A DNA stretch of 64,000 nt from NCBI GenBank assembly GCA_965228165.1, contig CBDDHB010000003.1:1550001-1614000 (forward strand). The letters are read 5' to 3'. Each line of letters starts with the position of its first letter. The first letter of the stretch is position 1. The notes under the pieces are model-generated. The model had not been told where the DNA came from. It did no database searches and saw only the letters and a list, made by a program, of their open reading frames with translations. Positions 50,684 to 58,938 of this stretch are shown piece after piece. Position numbers and translations under genes: made by a program. The stretch is from Oleispirillum sp965228165. GTDB taxonomy: Bacteria; Pseudomonadota; Alphaproteobacteria; Rhodospirillales; Rhodospirillaceae.

Positions 50684-52873
50684 TCAGAACTTCCAGGCCA
50701 CGGTGCCATAGAAGGTGCGCCCTTCCCCCGGATACATCACGTTGCGGTCCAAAACGTAGCGTACGCCATTGCGGGCATAATAGGCCTGCGGCATCATCCG
50801 CTGGTTCGGTCCGGCGTTGGCGATGTCATCCACCCCGGCGGTGACCTCGAACCCCAGGGGCAGGCGCGCCCGCATCCCCAGCCCCACCGTCGCCAGGTGT
50901 TCCTCGTAATCGTCGTAGTTGCTGCCCAACACATAGACGCGACCGATGTACTTGAAATCGGCGAAGGTGGTCAGGTCGCCGTCCAGGAAATGGAGGTTGA
51001 GGCGGCTGCTGGCGGTCAGGTCGGGAATGTCGGCGACCTTCGTCGGGTGCCGGTAGAGGTAAACCGAGGGGGAGGGGGACGTCCATTTCCCTTCCTGCCG
51101 GGTCACCGCGAATTGCCAGTCGGCGCGCTTGCCCCAGGCGAGGCCGCCTTCCACCTCCACCCCGGTGAAGCGGGTGTCCCCGGCGCGCGTCGGGATGCTG
51201 CCGTTGGCGGTGCGCATGAAGCCGACGGCGTCCTCGACCTTGCGCTTGAAATAGGTGACGCTCAGGTTGCCGCCCAGGTCGCCGACCAGATTGCCGCGCC
51301 ACGACGGGCCGAAATCGTACTGGCGGTTGCGTTCGCGGATCGGCGGCGGGTAATCGGCGCGGATGCCCGGGTTGGGGCGGACCCAGATGCCGTCGCCGAA
51401 CAGTTCGTAAAAGGTGGGAAAGCGGTTATAGGTGCCCCAGGTGCCGCGCAGGGTCCATTCCTCCCCCACCTGTTTCTTCAGGCCGACGCCCTGGGTCGGC
51501 TTCCACCCCTTGTCCTGCGGGATGTTATAGGTGCTGGCGTTCAGGCCGTCGGCGCGGTCCACGCGGACCACCGGCGAGACTTGCAAATCGTCCAGGAAGC
51601 CGAGGGTGATGGTGTCCTGCAATTGCAGGTGGGTCATCTTCCGCGAATAGCGGGACAGGGCGCCGGTGCCGGCGGTGTCGTTGCCGGTGATCCCCAACTC
51701 CTCGCGGTTGGCGTCGGCGAAGAATTCCAGCAATTGGCTGTCGCCCAGCTTATAGCTGGCGTTGGCGGTGGCGCCGATGCGGTTGGTCTGATACTTCGTC
51801 CACGCGATGAAGGGGGCCTGCGACGTGGCTTTCCAATCCAAGTTGCGGAAGGACTTGTCCTGGTTGAGGTAGTTGACCCCCAGGTTAAGGTCCAGATCGT
51901 CCACCGCGCCGTGCCAGCCGATCAGGCCGTCGTGCTGCGCCACCTTTTGCCGCCGCGGGACGTTGTAGGTGGTGTAGGGAAGATCGATGCCATAGGTGTT
52001 GATGCCGGGAGAGCACGCGGAGCCAGAGCAGCTTCCGGTCTGGGTCGGGAGCATGCGGTTGATGTAGTTATAGGCCCACTTCGCGGTCCAGGTGTCGTCC
52101 TGGTACTTGCCCAGAAAATCCTGCTTGTCATAGGAATTGTTCATCCGCTTGCGCTTAAGCGGGGTGGCATTGGCAAGGGCATTTCCCGAGGCGAGGCCCG
52201 AATAGTTCCGGCGGTCCTCCTGGGTCAGGTTCTTATAGCGGAAGTCGCCGTCGCTGCTTTCCGTGCCGAACCCCAGCAGGATGCTGCCGTCGCCCAGCGG
52301 CGCGCTGGCGTTAGTCGAGGCCTGCCGCCCGCCATACGACCGCATGCCGAAGGATACGCCGCCATGCACGCCGTCGGGCTTTTTGGTGACGATGTTGATC
52401 GCGCCGCCGATCGGCGCGCCCGCCAGATTGGCCGGGACATAGCCGCGATAGACCTCCACCCGTTCGACGTTGGACATCGGCAGGGTGGACAAATCCACCG
52501 CGCCATAGCCGCCCAGGTTCATCGGCACGCCGTCGACATAGACGTTGACCTGTGGCCCGGTGCTGCCCCGGATGCTGGCGGTGGTGTACTGGCCGTTGCC
52601 TGCTACCCGCCGCACGTAGACGCCGGGGATCTGGTCCAACAGGTCGGGCAGGGACTTGTGCTCTCCCTTCACGTCGTCGGGATAAACCACCGATACCGAT
52701 CCCGGGGAAAGCGCTTCCTTCAGTTCCTCGCGCGTGCCGGTGACCACCAGCCGGGGCAGGGTTTGCGCCTCGCCGGTGTCGTCGGCGCGGGCGGCGGCGA
52801 AAGCCGCCGGAGCCAGGGCAAGCGCCAGCGCCAGGCGGGCGGCCCGGCGGCAGTGTCGATCGTGTCCTTTCAT
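50684..52873 (-). CDS. TonB-dependent outer membrane receptor
   Basis: A 729-residue outer membrane receptor. A signal peptide of about 30 residues ends AAARA, and a TonB-box-like LPRLVVTGTR follows near 41. The plug domain (about 45-165) has IPGVYVRRVAGNGQYTTASI and APIGGAINIVTKKPDG. The rest is a 22-strand barrel ending in RTFYGTVAWKF with terminal phenylalanine. It imports a metal complex or vitamin powered by TonB-ExbBD. The substrate is not evident. A Zur-like palindrome at the far end of its 330-base leader makes zinc a candidate. No ABC importer for it lies nearby. Confidence 0.93.
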   Translation of the reverse strand: MKGHDRHCRRAARLALALALAPAAFAAARADDTGEAQTLPRLVVTGTREELKEALSPGSVSVVYPDDVKGEHKSLPDLLDQIPGVYVRRVAGNGQYTTASIRGSTGPQVNVYVDGVPMNLGGYGAVDLSTLPMSNVERVEVYRGYVPANLAGAPIGGAINIVTKKPDGVHGGVSFGMRSYGGRQASTNASAPLGDGSILLGFGTESSDGDFRYKNLTQEDRRNYSGLASGNALANATPLKRKRMNNSYDKQDFLGKYQDDTWTAKWAYNYINRMLPTQTGSCSGSACSPGINTYGIDLPYTTYNVPRRQKVAQHDGLIGWHGAVDDLDLNLGVNYLNQDKSFRNLDWKATSQAPFIAWTKYQTNRIGATANASYKLGDSQLLEFFADANREELGITGNDTAGTGALSRYSRKMTHLQLQDTITLGFLDDLQVSPVVRVDRADGLNASTYNIPQDKGWKPTQGVGLKKQVGEEWTLRGTWGTYNRFPTFYELFGDGIWVRPNPGIRADYPPPIRERNRQYDFGPSWRGNLVGDLGGNLSVTYFKRKVEDAVGFMRTANGSIPTRAGDTRFTGVEVEGGLAWGKRADWQFAVTRQEGKWTSPSPSVYLYRHPTKVADIPDLTASSRLNLHFLDGDLTTFADFKYIGRVYVLGSNYDDYEEHLATVGLGMRARLPLGFEVTAGVDDIANAGPNQRMMPQAYYARNGVRYVLDRNVMYPGEGRTFYGTVAWKF

Positions 52874-52879
52874 CCTTAT

Positions 52880-53205
52880 TCCCCCAAAAGCCGTCGCCGT
52901 TCGTTGGTACGCGGCGCGCAATCCCCATCGCGCGCCGCCGGAACGGCGATCCGTTGCAAGCCATCCGGGTGGGAAGACTCTCCCATCCGCGTACAACCGC
53001 CCCATGCCCCGTCCTTTCGGACGAAAACGGGGTCAACCGTCATGGCCGTGTCGATGGCTTCAGGTCATTCGCGCGCCGGTCGGATGCGGGGGGAGCTGTT
53101 TCCCCGGTGCGGCGCTTCGCCTGTGCAGAGGTGGAATGGCCTCCGGTTGTTTCCGGATTGCCGAAACACGTTCGGGCCGTGCGTACCTACGCTGATTACG
53201 CTAAG
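52880..53205 (-). promoter_or_regulatory. Long structured leader upstream of the TonB receptor gene
   Basis: About 330 bases separate the Zur-like site from the receptor ATG and contain no convincing gene. Read on the minus strand, several strong hairpins occur: CGTCC-GAAA-GGACG (near 53020), GGGAGAGTCTTCCC (near 52975), and CGGCGCGC with GCGCGCCG (near 52915-52940). The first is followed by GGGGCATGGGGCGG. I looked for the conserved GCCACTG box and other marks of a cobalamin riboswitch and did not find them. An RNA-based control element is possible. Confidence 0.35.
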
Positions 53206-53208
53206 TTT

Positions 53209-53221
53209 GTTATGTTATAAC
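53209..53221. promoter_or_regulatory. Zur-like palindrome GTTATGTTATAAC
   Basis: The 13-base sequence has perfect arms GTTAT and ATAAC around a 3-base centre. Its shape matches the known Zur consensus of Proteobacteria (GTTAT-N3-ATAAC core). It lies in the only AT-rich patch upstream of the TonB receptor gene, which would place it in the promoter. The link to zinc is inferred. Confidence 0.5.
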
Positions 53222-53398
53222 GGAGTCTCTACTCTCCGAATAAGGGCATGTCAACACGGACTCGCCGCATATGCGCAATCTGGATGGGTGGGGTGTGGAC
53301 AAGGGGTGGGCTGTGTCGCTTCCGTCATCGCTGGGCACACCTCCCTCGTGATGGCTGGCTTGGCCCGGAACAGGGTATCACCCCCGGGCTTGACCCAC

Positions 53399-53680
53399 GG
53401 CTGTCCGGTTTAATCCCGGCGTCTGGTCGGAACCCCGCGCGAACCCAACGTTTCCGAAGGACTCGACCGGGCAAGACACATCCCACCGTTTCTTCAGTTC
53501 GTCATCCCCGGCCTTGTGCCGGGGATCCACGTCTTGTTTTGCAGCCCCTTGGAAAACAACAAGGCGTGGATGCCCGTGACAAGCACGGGCATGACGGAGG
53601 GGGGGAGGAAAAGGCTGTGGAATTTTAAACCGGGCAGCCGTGGGACACGCTCGGTCATGACGGCGGGGAGCGGGTGCGGG
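53399..53680. repeat. Fourth copy of the GGCTGTCCGG intergenic repeat with REP-like palindromes
   Basis: Starting at GGCTGTCCGGTTTAATCCC, this unit matches the cluster at 22881-23459 through GGGCAAGACACATCCCACCG, the TCGTCATCCCCGG module and its closing inverted module at about 53560-53590. The remaining part of the gap from 53222 to 53398 shows nothing I can name. Confidence 0.78.
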
Positions 53681-53685
53681 TTGGG

Positions 53686-54348
53686 CTATCCCACCAGATG
53701 CCGGGCGAGGAAGGCCAGGGTCGCCGCCTCGGCGGCGCGGGTGGCGGCGGCGACATAGCCGTCGCGCAGCGGACAGGCGAAGCCATGCCCGGCGGCGTGG
53801 TCGATCGCCGTGACGCCCGGAATCGCGCGGGCGTGCGCGCGCAGCTCCGCCGGGGTCTTCGGGTCGTCGATGCCGAAGTGGATCAGCACCGGGCATTTCG
53901 GGGGTTCGTGCAGAAAATCGGCCAGACTGCCCGGACTGCCGCAGACCGCCGCGTCGAGGGGAAGGGTCGCCGCCGCCCGCCAGGCGAGGCTGGCGCCATA
54001 GCTTTCCCCCACCGCCGCGATCTTGCCCGGCGGCAGGGCGGCCCGCGCCGCCGCGACGTCGAACAAGGGGGCCTCCCAACCGATGGAATCGCGGACGCCG
54101 ATCCCGTATTCCGCCCCCGCCTCGGTATAGGCGAGTTCCAATCCCACCTCGGCGCGGTCGAACAGCGCGGGGACGATCACCGCATAGCCTTCGTCTGCCA
54201 GCCAGTCGGCGATTCCCCGCTGGAACGTGGTCAGGCCATAGATTTCATGCAGCAGGACGATGCCGCCCCTGGCGCGTCCGATCGGGTCGGCGCGATAGGC
54301 CGACAGGCGGTGGCCGTCTTCGGCGGTCAGGCGGATGATCGCCCCCAT
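53686..54348 (-). CDS. Dienelactone hydrolase family protein
   Basis: A 220-residue alpha/beta hydrolase of the DLH family. VLLHEIYGLTTFQRGIADWL is near residue 30, the nucleophile elbow is VGESYGA near 113, an aspartate is in FGIDDPKTP near 162, and the histidine in AAGHGFACP near 193. Classical DLH uses cysteine (GXCXGG); here serine occupies the place, so substrate and mechanism may differ. AGGAG precedes the ATG at 54348. It is divergent from the EamA-type transporter gene. Confidence 0.85.
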   Translation of the reverse strand: MGAIIRLTAEDGHRLSAYRADPIGRARGGIVLLHEIYGLTTFQRGIADWLADEGYAVIVPALFDRAEVGLELAYTEAGAEYGIGVRDSIGWEAPLFDVAAARAALPPGKIAAVGESYGASLAWRAAATLPLDAAVCGSPGSLADFLHEPPKCPVLIHFGIDDPKTPAELRAHARAIPGVTAIDHAAGHGFACPLRDGYVAAATRAAEAATLAFLARHLVG

Positions 54349-54466
54349 GCGGAATCTCCTGTTTCTGGCCGCGACGCGCTTGATCTGCGGGGCGGAGTGC
54401 CCCATTGATTGGGGATCACATGCTCACCCGTGACGGTTCCGCCGTCAACCCGCGAAGGACATCACC

Positions 54467-55381
54467 GTGCTTATCCCCCCGGCCTCGGCGCCCATCGGCA
54501 ACATCGAACCCGCGTCCGCCGACGATCCGCCACGCGCCATCGGCATGGTGATGATCTCCTCGGCGTTGTTTTCGGCCCTGTGGGTGCTGGCGAAGCTGCT
54601 TTCCGACCGGTATTCGGTCTACGAGATCACCTTTTTCCGCAACTTCTTCGCGATCGGACCGGCGGTGCTGATGCTGGTCCATCACGGCGATCTCAACGTC
54701 CTTAAGGTCAAGCGGATTTCCGGCCACGTCTGGCGTTCGGTGCTGGGAATCAGCGCGATGATGCTGGGGTTCGCCTCCTACAGCCTGATGCCCCTGGCCA
54801 ATGCGGTGGCGATTTCGTTCATGACGCCGCTGGTGGTCACCGCGCTGTCGGTGCCGCTGCTGCGGGAAAAAGTCGGCCCCTGGCGGTGGAGCGCGGTGGT
54901 GGTCGGCTTCGTCGGCGTGCTGATCATCGTCAACCCGCGCGAGGGGTTCCTCTCCGCCGGGGCGCTGGTGGCGATCGGCGGCGCGGTGGTGACGGCGTTG
55001 GCGGTGATCACCATCCGCCAACTCAACCGCTCCGACAAGCCGGTGGCGATCGTCTTCTATTTCTCGATCTTCGGCACCCTGTTCTCGGCGCTGCCGCTGC
55101 CCTTCGTCTGGGTGATGCCGCAAGGGTGGGACTGGCTGCTTCTGGTCGGCGCGGGGCTGGCGGGCGGCTTCGGCCAGCACTTCATGACCCGCGCCTATTC
55201 CCTCGCTCCGGCGGCGGTGGTCAGCCCCTTCAACTACGTCAGCCTGGTCTGGACCACCTTGGCCGGCTGGCTGATCTGGAACGACATGCCCGGAGGCTAT
55301 GTCTTCCTTGGCGCGGCGATCGTCGTTGCGTCCGGCCTGGTGATCCTGTGGCGCGAAAGCCGCAAGACGGTCAGACGTTGA
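54467..55381 (+). CDS. DMT-superfamily (EamA) transporter
   Basis: A 304-residue inner-membrane protein with two EamA repeats and ten predicted helices. The first repeat includes FRNFFAIGPAVLMLV near 65 and ANAVAISFMTPLVVTALSVP near 110. The second includes TRAYSLAPAAVVSPFNYVSL near 243. The family exports metabolites or amino acids; the substrate is unknown. The GTG at 54467 with AAGGA seven bases upstream is the best start. Its last 11 bases overlap the 3' end of ychF on the other strand. Confidence 0.9.
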   Translation: MLIPPASAPIGNIEPASADDPPRAIGMVMISSALFSALWVLAKLLSDRYSVYEITFFRNFFAIGPAVLMLVHHGDLNVLKVKRISGHVWRSVLGISAMMLGFASYSLMPLANAVAISFMTPLVVTALSVPLLREKVGPWRWSAVVVGFVGVLIIVNPREGFLSAGALVAIGGAVVTALAVITIRQLNRSDKPVAIVFYFSIFGTLFSALPLPFVWVMPQGWDWLLLVGAGLAGGFGQHFMTRAYSLAPAAVVSPFNYVSLVWTTLAGWLIWNDMPGGYVFLGAAIVVASGLVILWRESRKTVRR

Positions 55382-56471
55382 ACAGGAAGTGGAAGATGTC
55401 GCCGTCCTTGACCGGATATTCCTTGCCTTCCGAACGCATCTTGCCCGCTTCCTTCGCGCCCTGTTCGCCGTTGCAGGCGATGAAGTCGGCGAAGGCGATG
55501 GTTTCGGCGCGGATGAAGCCCCGTTCGAAGTCGGTGTGAATCACCCCCGCCGCTTCCGGCGCCTTGGCGCCGTTCCGGACCGTCCAGGCGCGGGCTTCCT
55601 TCGGCCCGACGGTGAAGAAGGTGATCAACCCCAGAAGCCCGTATCCGGCGCGGATGACGCGGGTCAGTCCGGCTTCGGCCAGACCGAGGTCGGCGAGGAA
55701 CTCGTTCCGTTCGTCGTCCGGAAGTTGCGACAGTTCGGCCTCGATCGCGGCGGAAACGATCACGTGCGCCGCGCCCTCGGCCTTCGCCTTGGCCGCCACC
55801 TGGGCGGAGAGAGCGTTGCCCTCCGCCGCGTCTTCCTCGGCGACGTTGCAGACGTAAAGCACCGGCTTGCCGGTCAGGAGTTGCAGGCGGTCGAAGGCGC
55901 GCGCCCCGTCGGCGTCGGTCGGGCGCGCGGTGCGGGCGGGTTTGCCCGCGCGCAGGGCGATCAGCGCCGGTTCCATCAGATCGACCTGCGCCTTGGCGTC
56001 CTTTTCCCCGGATTTCGCCTTTTTCTGCAAGGGGACGATGCGCTTTTCCAGGCTTTCCAGGTCGGCGAGCATCAGTTCGGTTTCCACCGTCTCGGCGTCG
56101 CGCAGGGGATCGATGCCGCTGTCGACATGGGTGATGTCGTCGTTTTCGAAGCAGCGCAGCACGTGGACGATGGTGTCCACCTCGCGGATGTTGGCGAAAA
56201 ACTGGTTGCCCAGGCCCTCGCCCTTCGATGCGCCGCGCACCAGGCCGGCGATATCGACGAATTCCAACTGGGTGGGAATGGTCTTTTGCGATTTCGCCAT
56301 CGCCGCCAGAGCGGACAGACGCTCATCGGGCACCGCGACGCGCCCGACGTTGGGTTCGATGGTGCAGAACGGGAAGTTCGCCGCCTGCGCCGCCGCGGTG
56401 GCGGTCAGCGCGTTGAACAAGGTGGATTTGCCGACGTTGGGCAGGCCGACGATGCCGCAGTTGAAACCCAT
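55371..56471 (-). CDS. ychF: Redox-regulated ATPase YchF
   Basis: A 366-residue Obg-family P-loop protein that binds ATP rather than GTP. G1 is GLPNVGKSTLFNAL near residues 9-22. The segment FCTIEPNVGRVAVPDERL near 35 and the G3 DIAGLVRGASKGEGLGNQFF near 75 are hallmarks. The C-terminal TGS domain ends GDIFHFLFNV. It associates with ribosomes and stress responses. It is the last gene of prs-rplY-pth-ychF. Its ATG overlaps the pth stop by one base, and its 3' end overlaps the convergent EamA gene. Confidence 0.97.
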   Translation of the reverse strand: MGFNCGIVGLPNVGKSTLFNALTATAAAQAANFPFCTIEPNVGRVAVPDERLSALAAMAKSQKTIPTQLEFVDIAGLVRGASKGEGLGNQFFANIREVDTIVHVLRCFENDDITHVDSGIDPLRDAETVETELMLADLESLEKRIVPLQKKAKSGEKDAKAQVDLMEPALIALRAGKPARTARPTDADGARAFDRLQLLTGKPVLYVCNVAEEDAAEGNALSAQVAAKAKAEGAAHVIVSAAIEAELSQLPDDERNEFLADLGLAEAGLTRVIRAGYGLLGLITFFTVGPKEARAWTVRNGAKAPEAAGVIHTDFERGFIRAETIAFADFIACNGEQGAKEAGKMRSEGKEYPVKDGDIFHFLFNV

Positions 56472-57097
56472 CAGGCGTGATCCTCTTTTGGGGCGGCGTC
56501 GCCCGGTTTCTCTTTCTTCGGTTTCGTCGGCGCGGTCAGCAGCGCGACGCGGCTCATGAAGTCGCTCGCCTTGCCCGTCGCCAGCAGCGGCGCGGCTTCG
56601 GCCACGGCGTCGAGCAGCGGCGCCAGCCACGAGGTCTGTTCGGCCTTGGAAAAGTCGGACAGCACGTGGCCGTGCACCCGGTCCTTGTCGCCGGGGTGGC
56701 CGATCCCCAAACGCACCCGCACCGTATCGTTGGAGAACAGCTCCGCCAGGCTGCGCAGGCCGTTGTGCCCGGCGACGCCGCCGCCGGTCTTCACCCGCAC
56801 CTTGCCGGGGGCGAGGTCCAGTTCGTCGTGGATGACGACGACGTCCCCCGGCGCGATCTTGAAAAAGCGCGCGGTGGGGCCGACGCAGGCGCCGGACTTG
56901 TTCATGTAGGTCTGGGGCTTGAGCAGCATCACCCGCTCGCCGCCGATCTCGCCCTCCGCCGCCAGGCCCTGGTTGCGGACCCTCCAGGCGGGGAATCCAT
57001 GGCGGCGGGCGATCGCGTCCACCGCCATGAAACCGATGTTGTGGCGATTGTGGGCGTACTCCGCGCCCGGGTTGCCCAGTCCGACGATCAATCGCAT
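56471..57097 (-). CDS. pth: Peptidyl-tRNA hydrolase
   Basis: A 208-residue Pth. GLGNPGAEYAHNRHNIGF near residues 6-23 includes the catalytic histidine, and PQTYMNKSG is near 61. VIHDELDLAPGKVR near 88 holds the conserved aspartate, and GHNGLRS near 110 binds the tRNA end. It releases tRNA from peptidyl-tRNA that drops off ribosomes. The tail after about 185 is Lys-rich and longer than in E. coli Pth. It follows rplY by 36 bases. Confidence 0.97.
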   Translation of the reverse strand: MRLIVGLGNPGAEYAHNRHNIGFMAVDAIARRHGFPAWRVRNQGLAAEGEIGGERVMLLKPQTYMNKSGACVGPTARFFKIAPGDVVVIHDELDLAPGKVRVKTGGGVAGHNGLRSLAELFSNDTVRVRLGIGHPGDKDRVHGHVLSDFSKAEQTSWLAPLLDAVAEAAPLLATGKASDFMSRVALLTAPTKPKKEKPGDAAPKEDHA

Positions 57098-57133
57098 GGC
57101 GTCTTCGTCCCCTGGGCAACCCTCGCGGCGGAA

Positions 57134-57769
57134 TTACGCCTTGGCGTCGGTCGCCGCCGGAGCGGCGGCCTCGGCCGCGGCGGCCTCGCTTTCCTCGCTC
57201 TTCATGCCGCTCGGGGCGACGATGGTGGCGATGGTGAAGTCGCGGTCGGCGATCGTCGGCTTGACCCCTTCCGGCAGAGCGACGGCGCTGATGTGGATCG
57301 AATCGCCGACGTCCAGACCGGCCAGATCGGCCACCAGATGCTCGGGCACGTCGTTCGCCTTGCAGTGGACCTCGACATCGTGACGGACCACGTTCAGGAC
57401 GCCGCCGCGCTTCAGGCCGGGGGCGCGGTCTTCGTTGACGAACTTCACCGGCACGTCGACGGTCACGGTGGAATCGGCGCGGATGCGCAGGAAATCGACG
57501 TGGATCGGGCGGTCGGACACCGGATGCACCTGCAAGTCCTGGCACATCGTCAGGGTGGTTTCGCCTTCGATGTCGATCTCGAACTGGTGGGTCCAGAAGC
57601 CGGGGCGGGCCATCTGGGCCAAAATCTGGCGCGGGTCGATCGAGAACAGCACCGGCGGCTTCTTGTCACCATAGATGACGCCCGGAACCAAACCCTGGTT
57701 CCGCACCGCACGAGCTGCCCCCTTGCCGGCCCGTTCCCGCTTCACAGCGGTCAAAGTCGTGGACTTCAT
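57134..57769 (-). CDS. rplY: 50S ribosomal protein L25 (general stress protein Ctc type)
   Basis: A 211-residue L25 of the long Ctc form, with an N-terminal 5S rRNA-binding domain at about 1-95 (GKGAARAVRNQGLVPGVIYG near 16) and a C-terminal TL5-type domain. The end is acidic and Ala-rich (EAAAAEAAAPAATDAKA). It binds 5S rRNA in the central protuberance. Placement between prs and pth is typical for alphaproteobacteria. Confidence 0.96.
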   Translation of the reverse strand: MKSTTLTAVKRERAGKGAARAVRNQGLVPGVIYGDKKPPVLFSIDPRQILAQMARPGFWTHQFEIDIEGETTLTMCQDLQVHPVSDRPIHVDFLRIRADSTVTVDVPVKFVNEDRAPGLKRGGVLNVVRHDVEVHCKANDVPEHLVADLAGLDVGDSIHISAVALPEGVKPTIADRDFTIATIVAPSGMKSEESEAAAAEAAAPAATDAKA

Positions 57770-57798
57770 GACAATTCACTCCTTGGTCGTCATGGATT

Positions 57799-57826
57799 GG
57801 CGTCGGCCTCCAGGGGTGCCGACGCC
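57799..57826 (-). other. Stem-loop between prs and rplY
   Basis: GGCGTCGGC (57799-57807) and GCCGACGCC (57818-57826) are exact complements with a 10-base loop. A second, slightly imperfect hairpin (CGCCGCCCGG with CCGGACGGCG, near 57830-57855) lies next to it. Neither has a T-run on the minus strand, so partial attenuation or leader structure is more likely than full termination. Confidence 0.5.
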
Positions 57827-57894
57827 GAACGCCGCCCGGTCATCCGGACGGCGAAGCGGGTTGTTTACTCTTTTCCGTGGCGCCGGGCAACCGT

Positions 57895-58827
57895 TCAATC
57901 GAACAGGCTGGACACCGAGCGTTCCTCGCTGATCCGGGTAATCGCCTCGGCCATCAGCGGCGCGATGGACAGGACCCGGAATTTTTCCGACAGGCGCACC
58001 GCCTCGGCCGGCTGGATGCTGTCGGTAATCACCATCGACAGCAGGGGGGACGCGGTGACCCGCGCCACCGCGCCGCCCGAAAGAACGCCATGGGTGACAT
58101 AGGCCTGCACCGAATTGGCGCCCTTGTCGATCAGCGCCCTGGCGGCGTTGCACAGGGTGCCGGCCGAATCGACGATGTCGTCGACCATGATGCAGTCGCG
58201 GCCCGCGACCTCGCCGATGATATTCATCACCTCGGAGACTCCGGCGCGCTCGCGGCGCTTGTCGATGATCGCCAGGTCGGCGTCCAGGCGGCTGGCCAGG
58301 GTGCGGGCGCGGACCACGCCGCCGACGTCCGGCGATACGATCATCGGCCGTTCCTTGCCCAGGCGGGCCTTGATGTCCTTGACGAACACCGGGGCGGCGT
58401 AAAGGTTGTCGAGCGGGATGTCGAAGAAGCCCTGAATCTGGCCGGAGTGCAGGTCCAGGGTGACGACGCGGCTGGCTCCGGCCTGGGTGATCAGGTTGGC
58501 CACCAGCTTCGCCGAGATCGGGGTGCGCGGGCCGGTCTTGCGGTCCTGGCGGGCATAGCCGAAGTACGGCATCACCGCGGTGATCCGCCGCGCCGAGCCG
58601 CGCCGCAGCGCGTCCAGGGCGATCAGCAGTTCCATCAGGTTGTCGTTCGCCGGATACGAGGTCGGCTGGATGACGAAGACGTCCTCGCCGCGCACGTTCT
58701 CTTGGATTTCGACGAAGATTTCCATGTCCGAGAAGCGGCGGATGCTGGCGCTGGTCAGGCCGATGTTCATGTAGGCGTCGATCGCCTCGGCCAGCGGGTG
58801 GTTGCTGTTGCAGGCGACGACTTTCAT
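57895..58827 (-). CDS. prs: Ribose-phosphate pyrophosphokinase
   Basis: A 310-residue PRPP synthetase. NIGLTSASIRRFSDMEIFVE is near residue 26, MPYFGYARQDRKTGPRTPIS near 90 is the ATP flexible-loop region, VTLDLHSGQIQGFFDIP near 125 is the signature, and IMVDDIVDSAGTLCNA near 215 is the PRPP loop. It makes PRPP for nucleotide, histidine and tryptophan synthesis. It is the first gene of the prs-rplY-pth-ychF set. Confidence 0.97.
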   Translation of the reverse strand: MKVVACNSNHPLAEAIDAYMNIGLTSASIRRFSDMEIFVEIQENVRGEDVFVIQPTSYPANDNLMELLIALDALRRGSARRITAVMPYFGYARQDRKTGPRTPISAKLVANLITQAGASRVVTLDLHSGQIQGFFDIPLDNLYAAPVFVKDIKARLGKERPMIVSPDVGGVVRARTLASRLDADLAIIDKRRERAGVSEVMNIIGEVAGRDCIMVDDIVDSAGTLCNAARALIDKGANSVQAYVTHGVLSGGAVARVTASPLLSMVITDSIQPAEAVRLSEKFRVLSIAPLMAEAITRISEERSVSSLFD

Positions 58828-58938
58828 GACGGCGATTCTCCATGAGAAACCCCGCCAGAGGCGTCCGAAGCGTCCTTCGCGGCTGGCGGCGGGGGTCGGG
58901 GGGATTGTTAACAGCGTCGCGCCGCCTTGTAAACCCGG

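Noticed and set aside
52880..53205. Cobalamin riboswitch upstream of the TonB receptor
   Set aside because: The conserved GCCACTG box and the usual P-stem order are not present, although the region is hairpin-rich.
50660..53413. A 917-codon plus-strand open frame opposite the TonB receptor
   Set aside because: Antisense shadow of a convincing receptor gene; it runs through the structured leader and repeats.
53248..53628. Plus-strand open frame of 126 codons upstream of the dienelactone hydrolase gene
   Set aside because: It overlaps the repeat unit, has no ribosome site and no recognisable domain.
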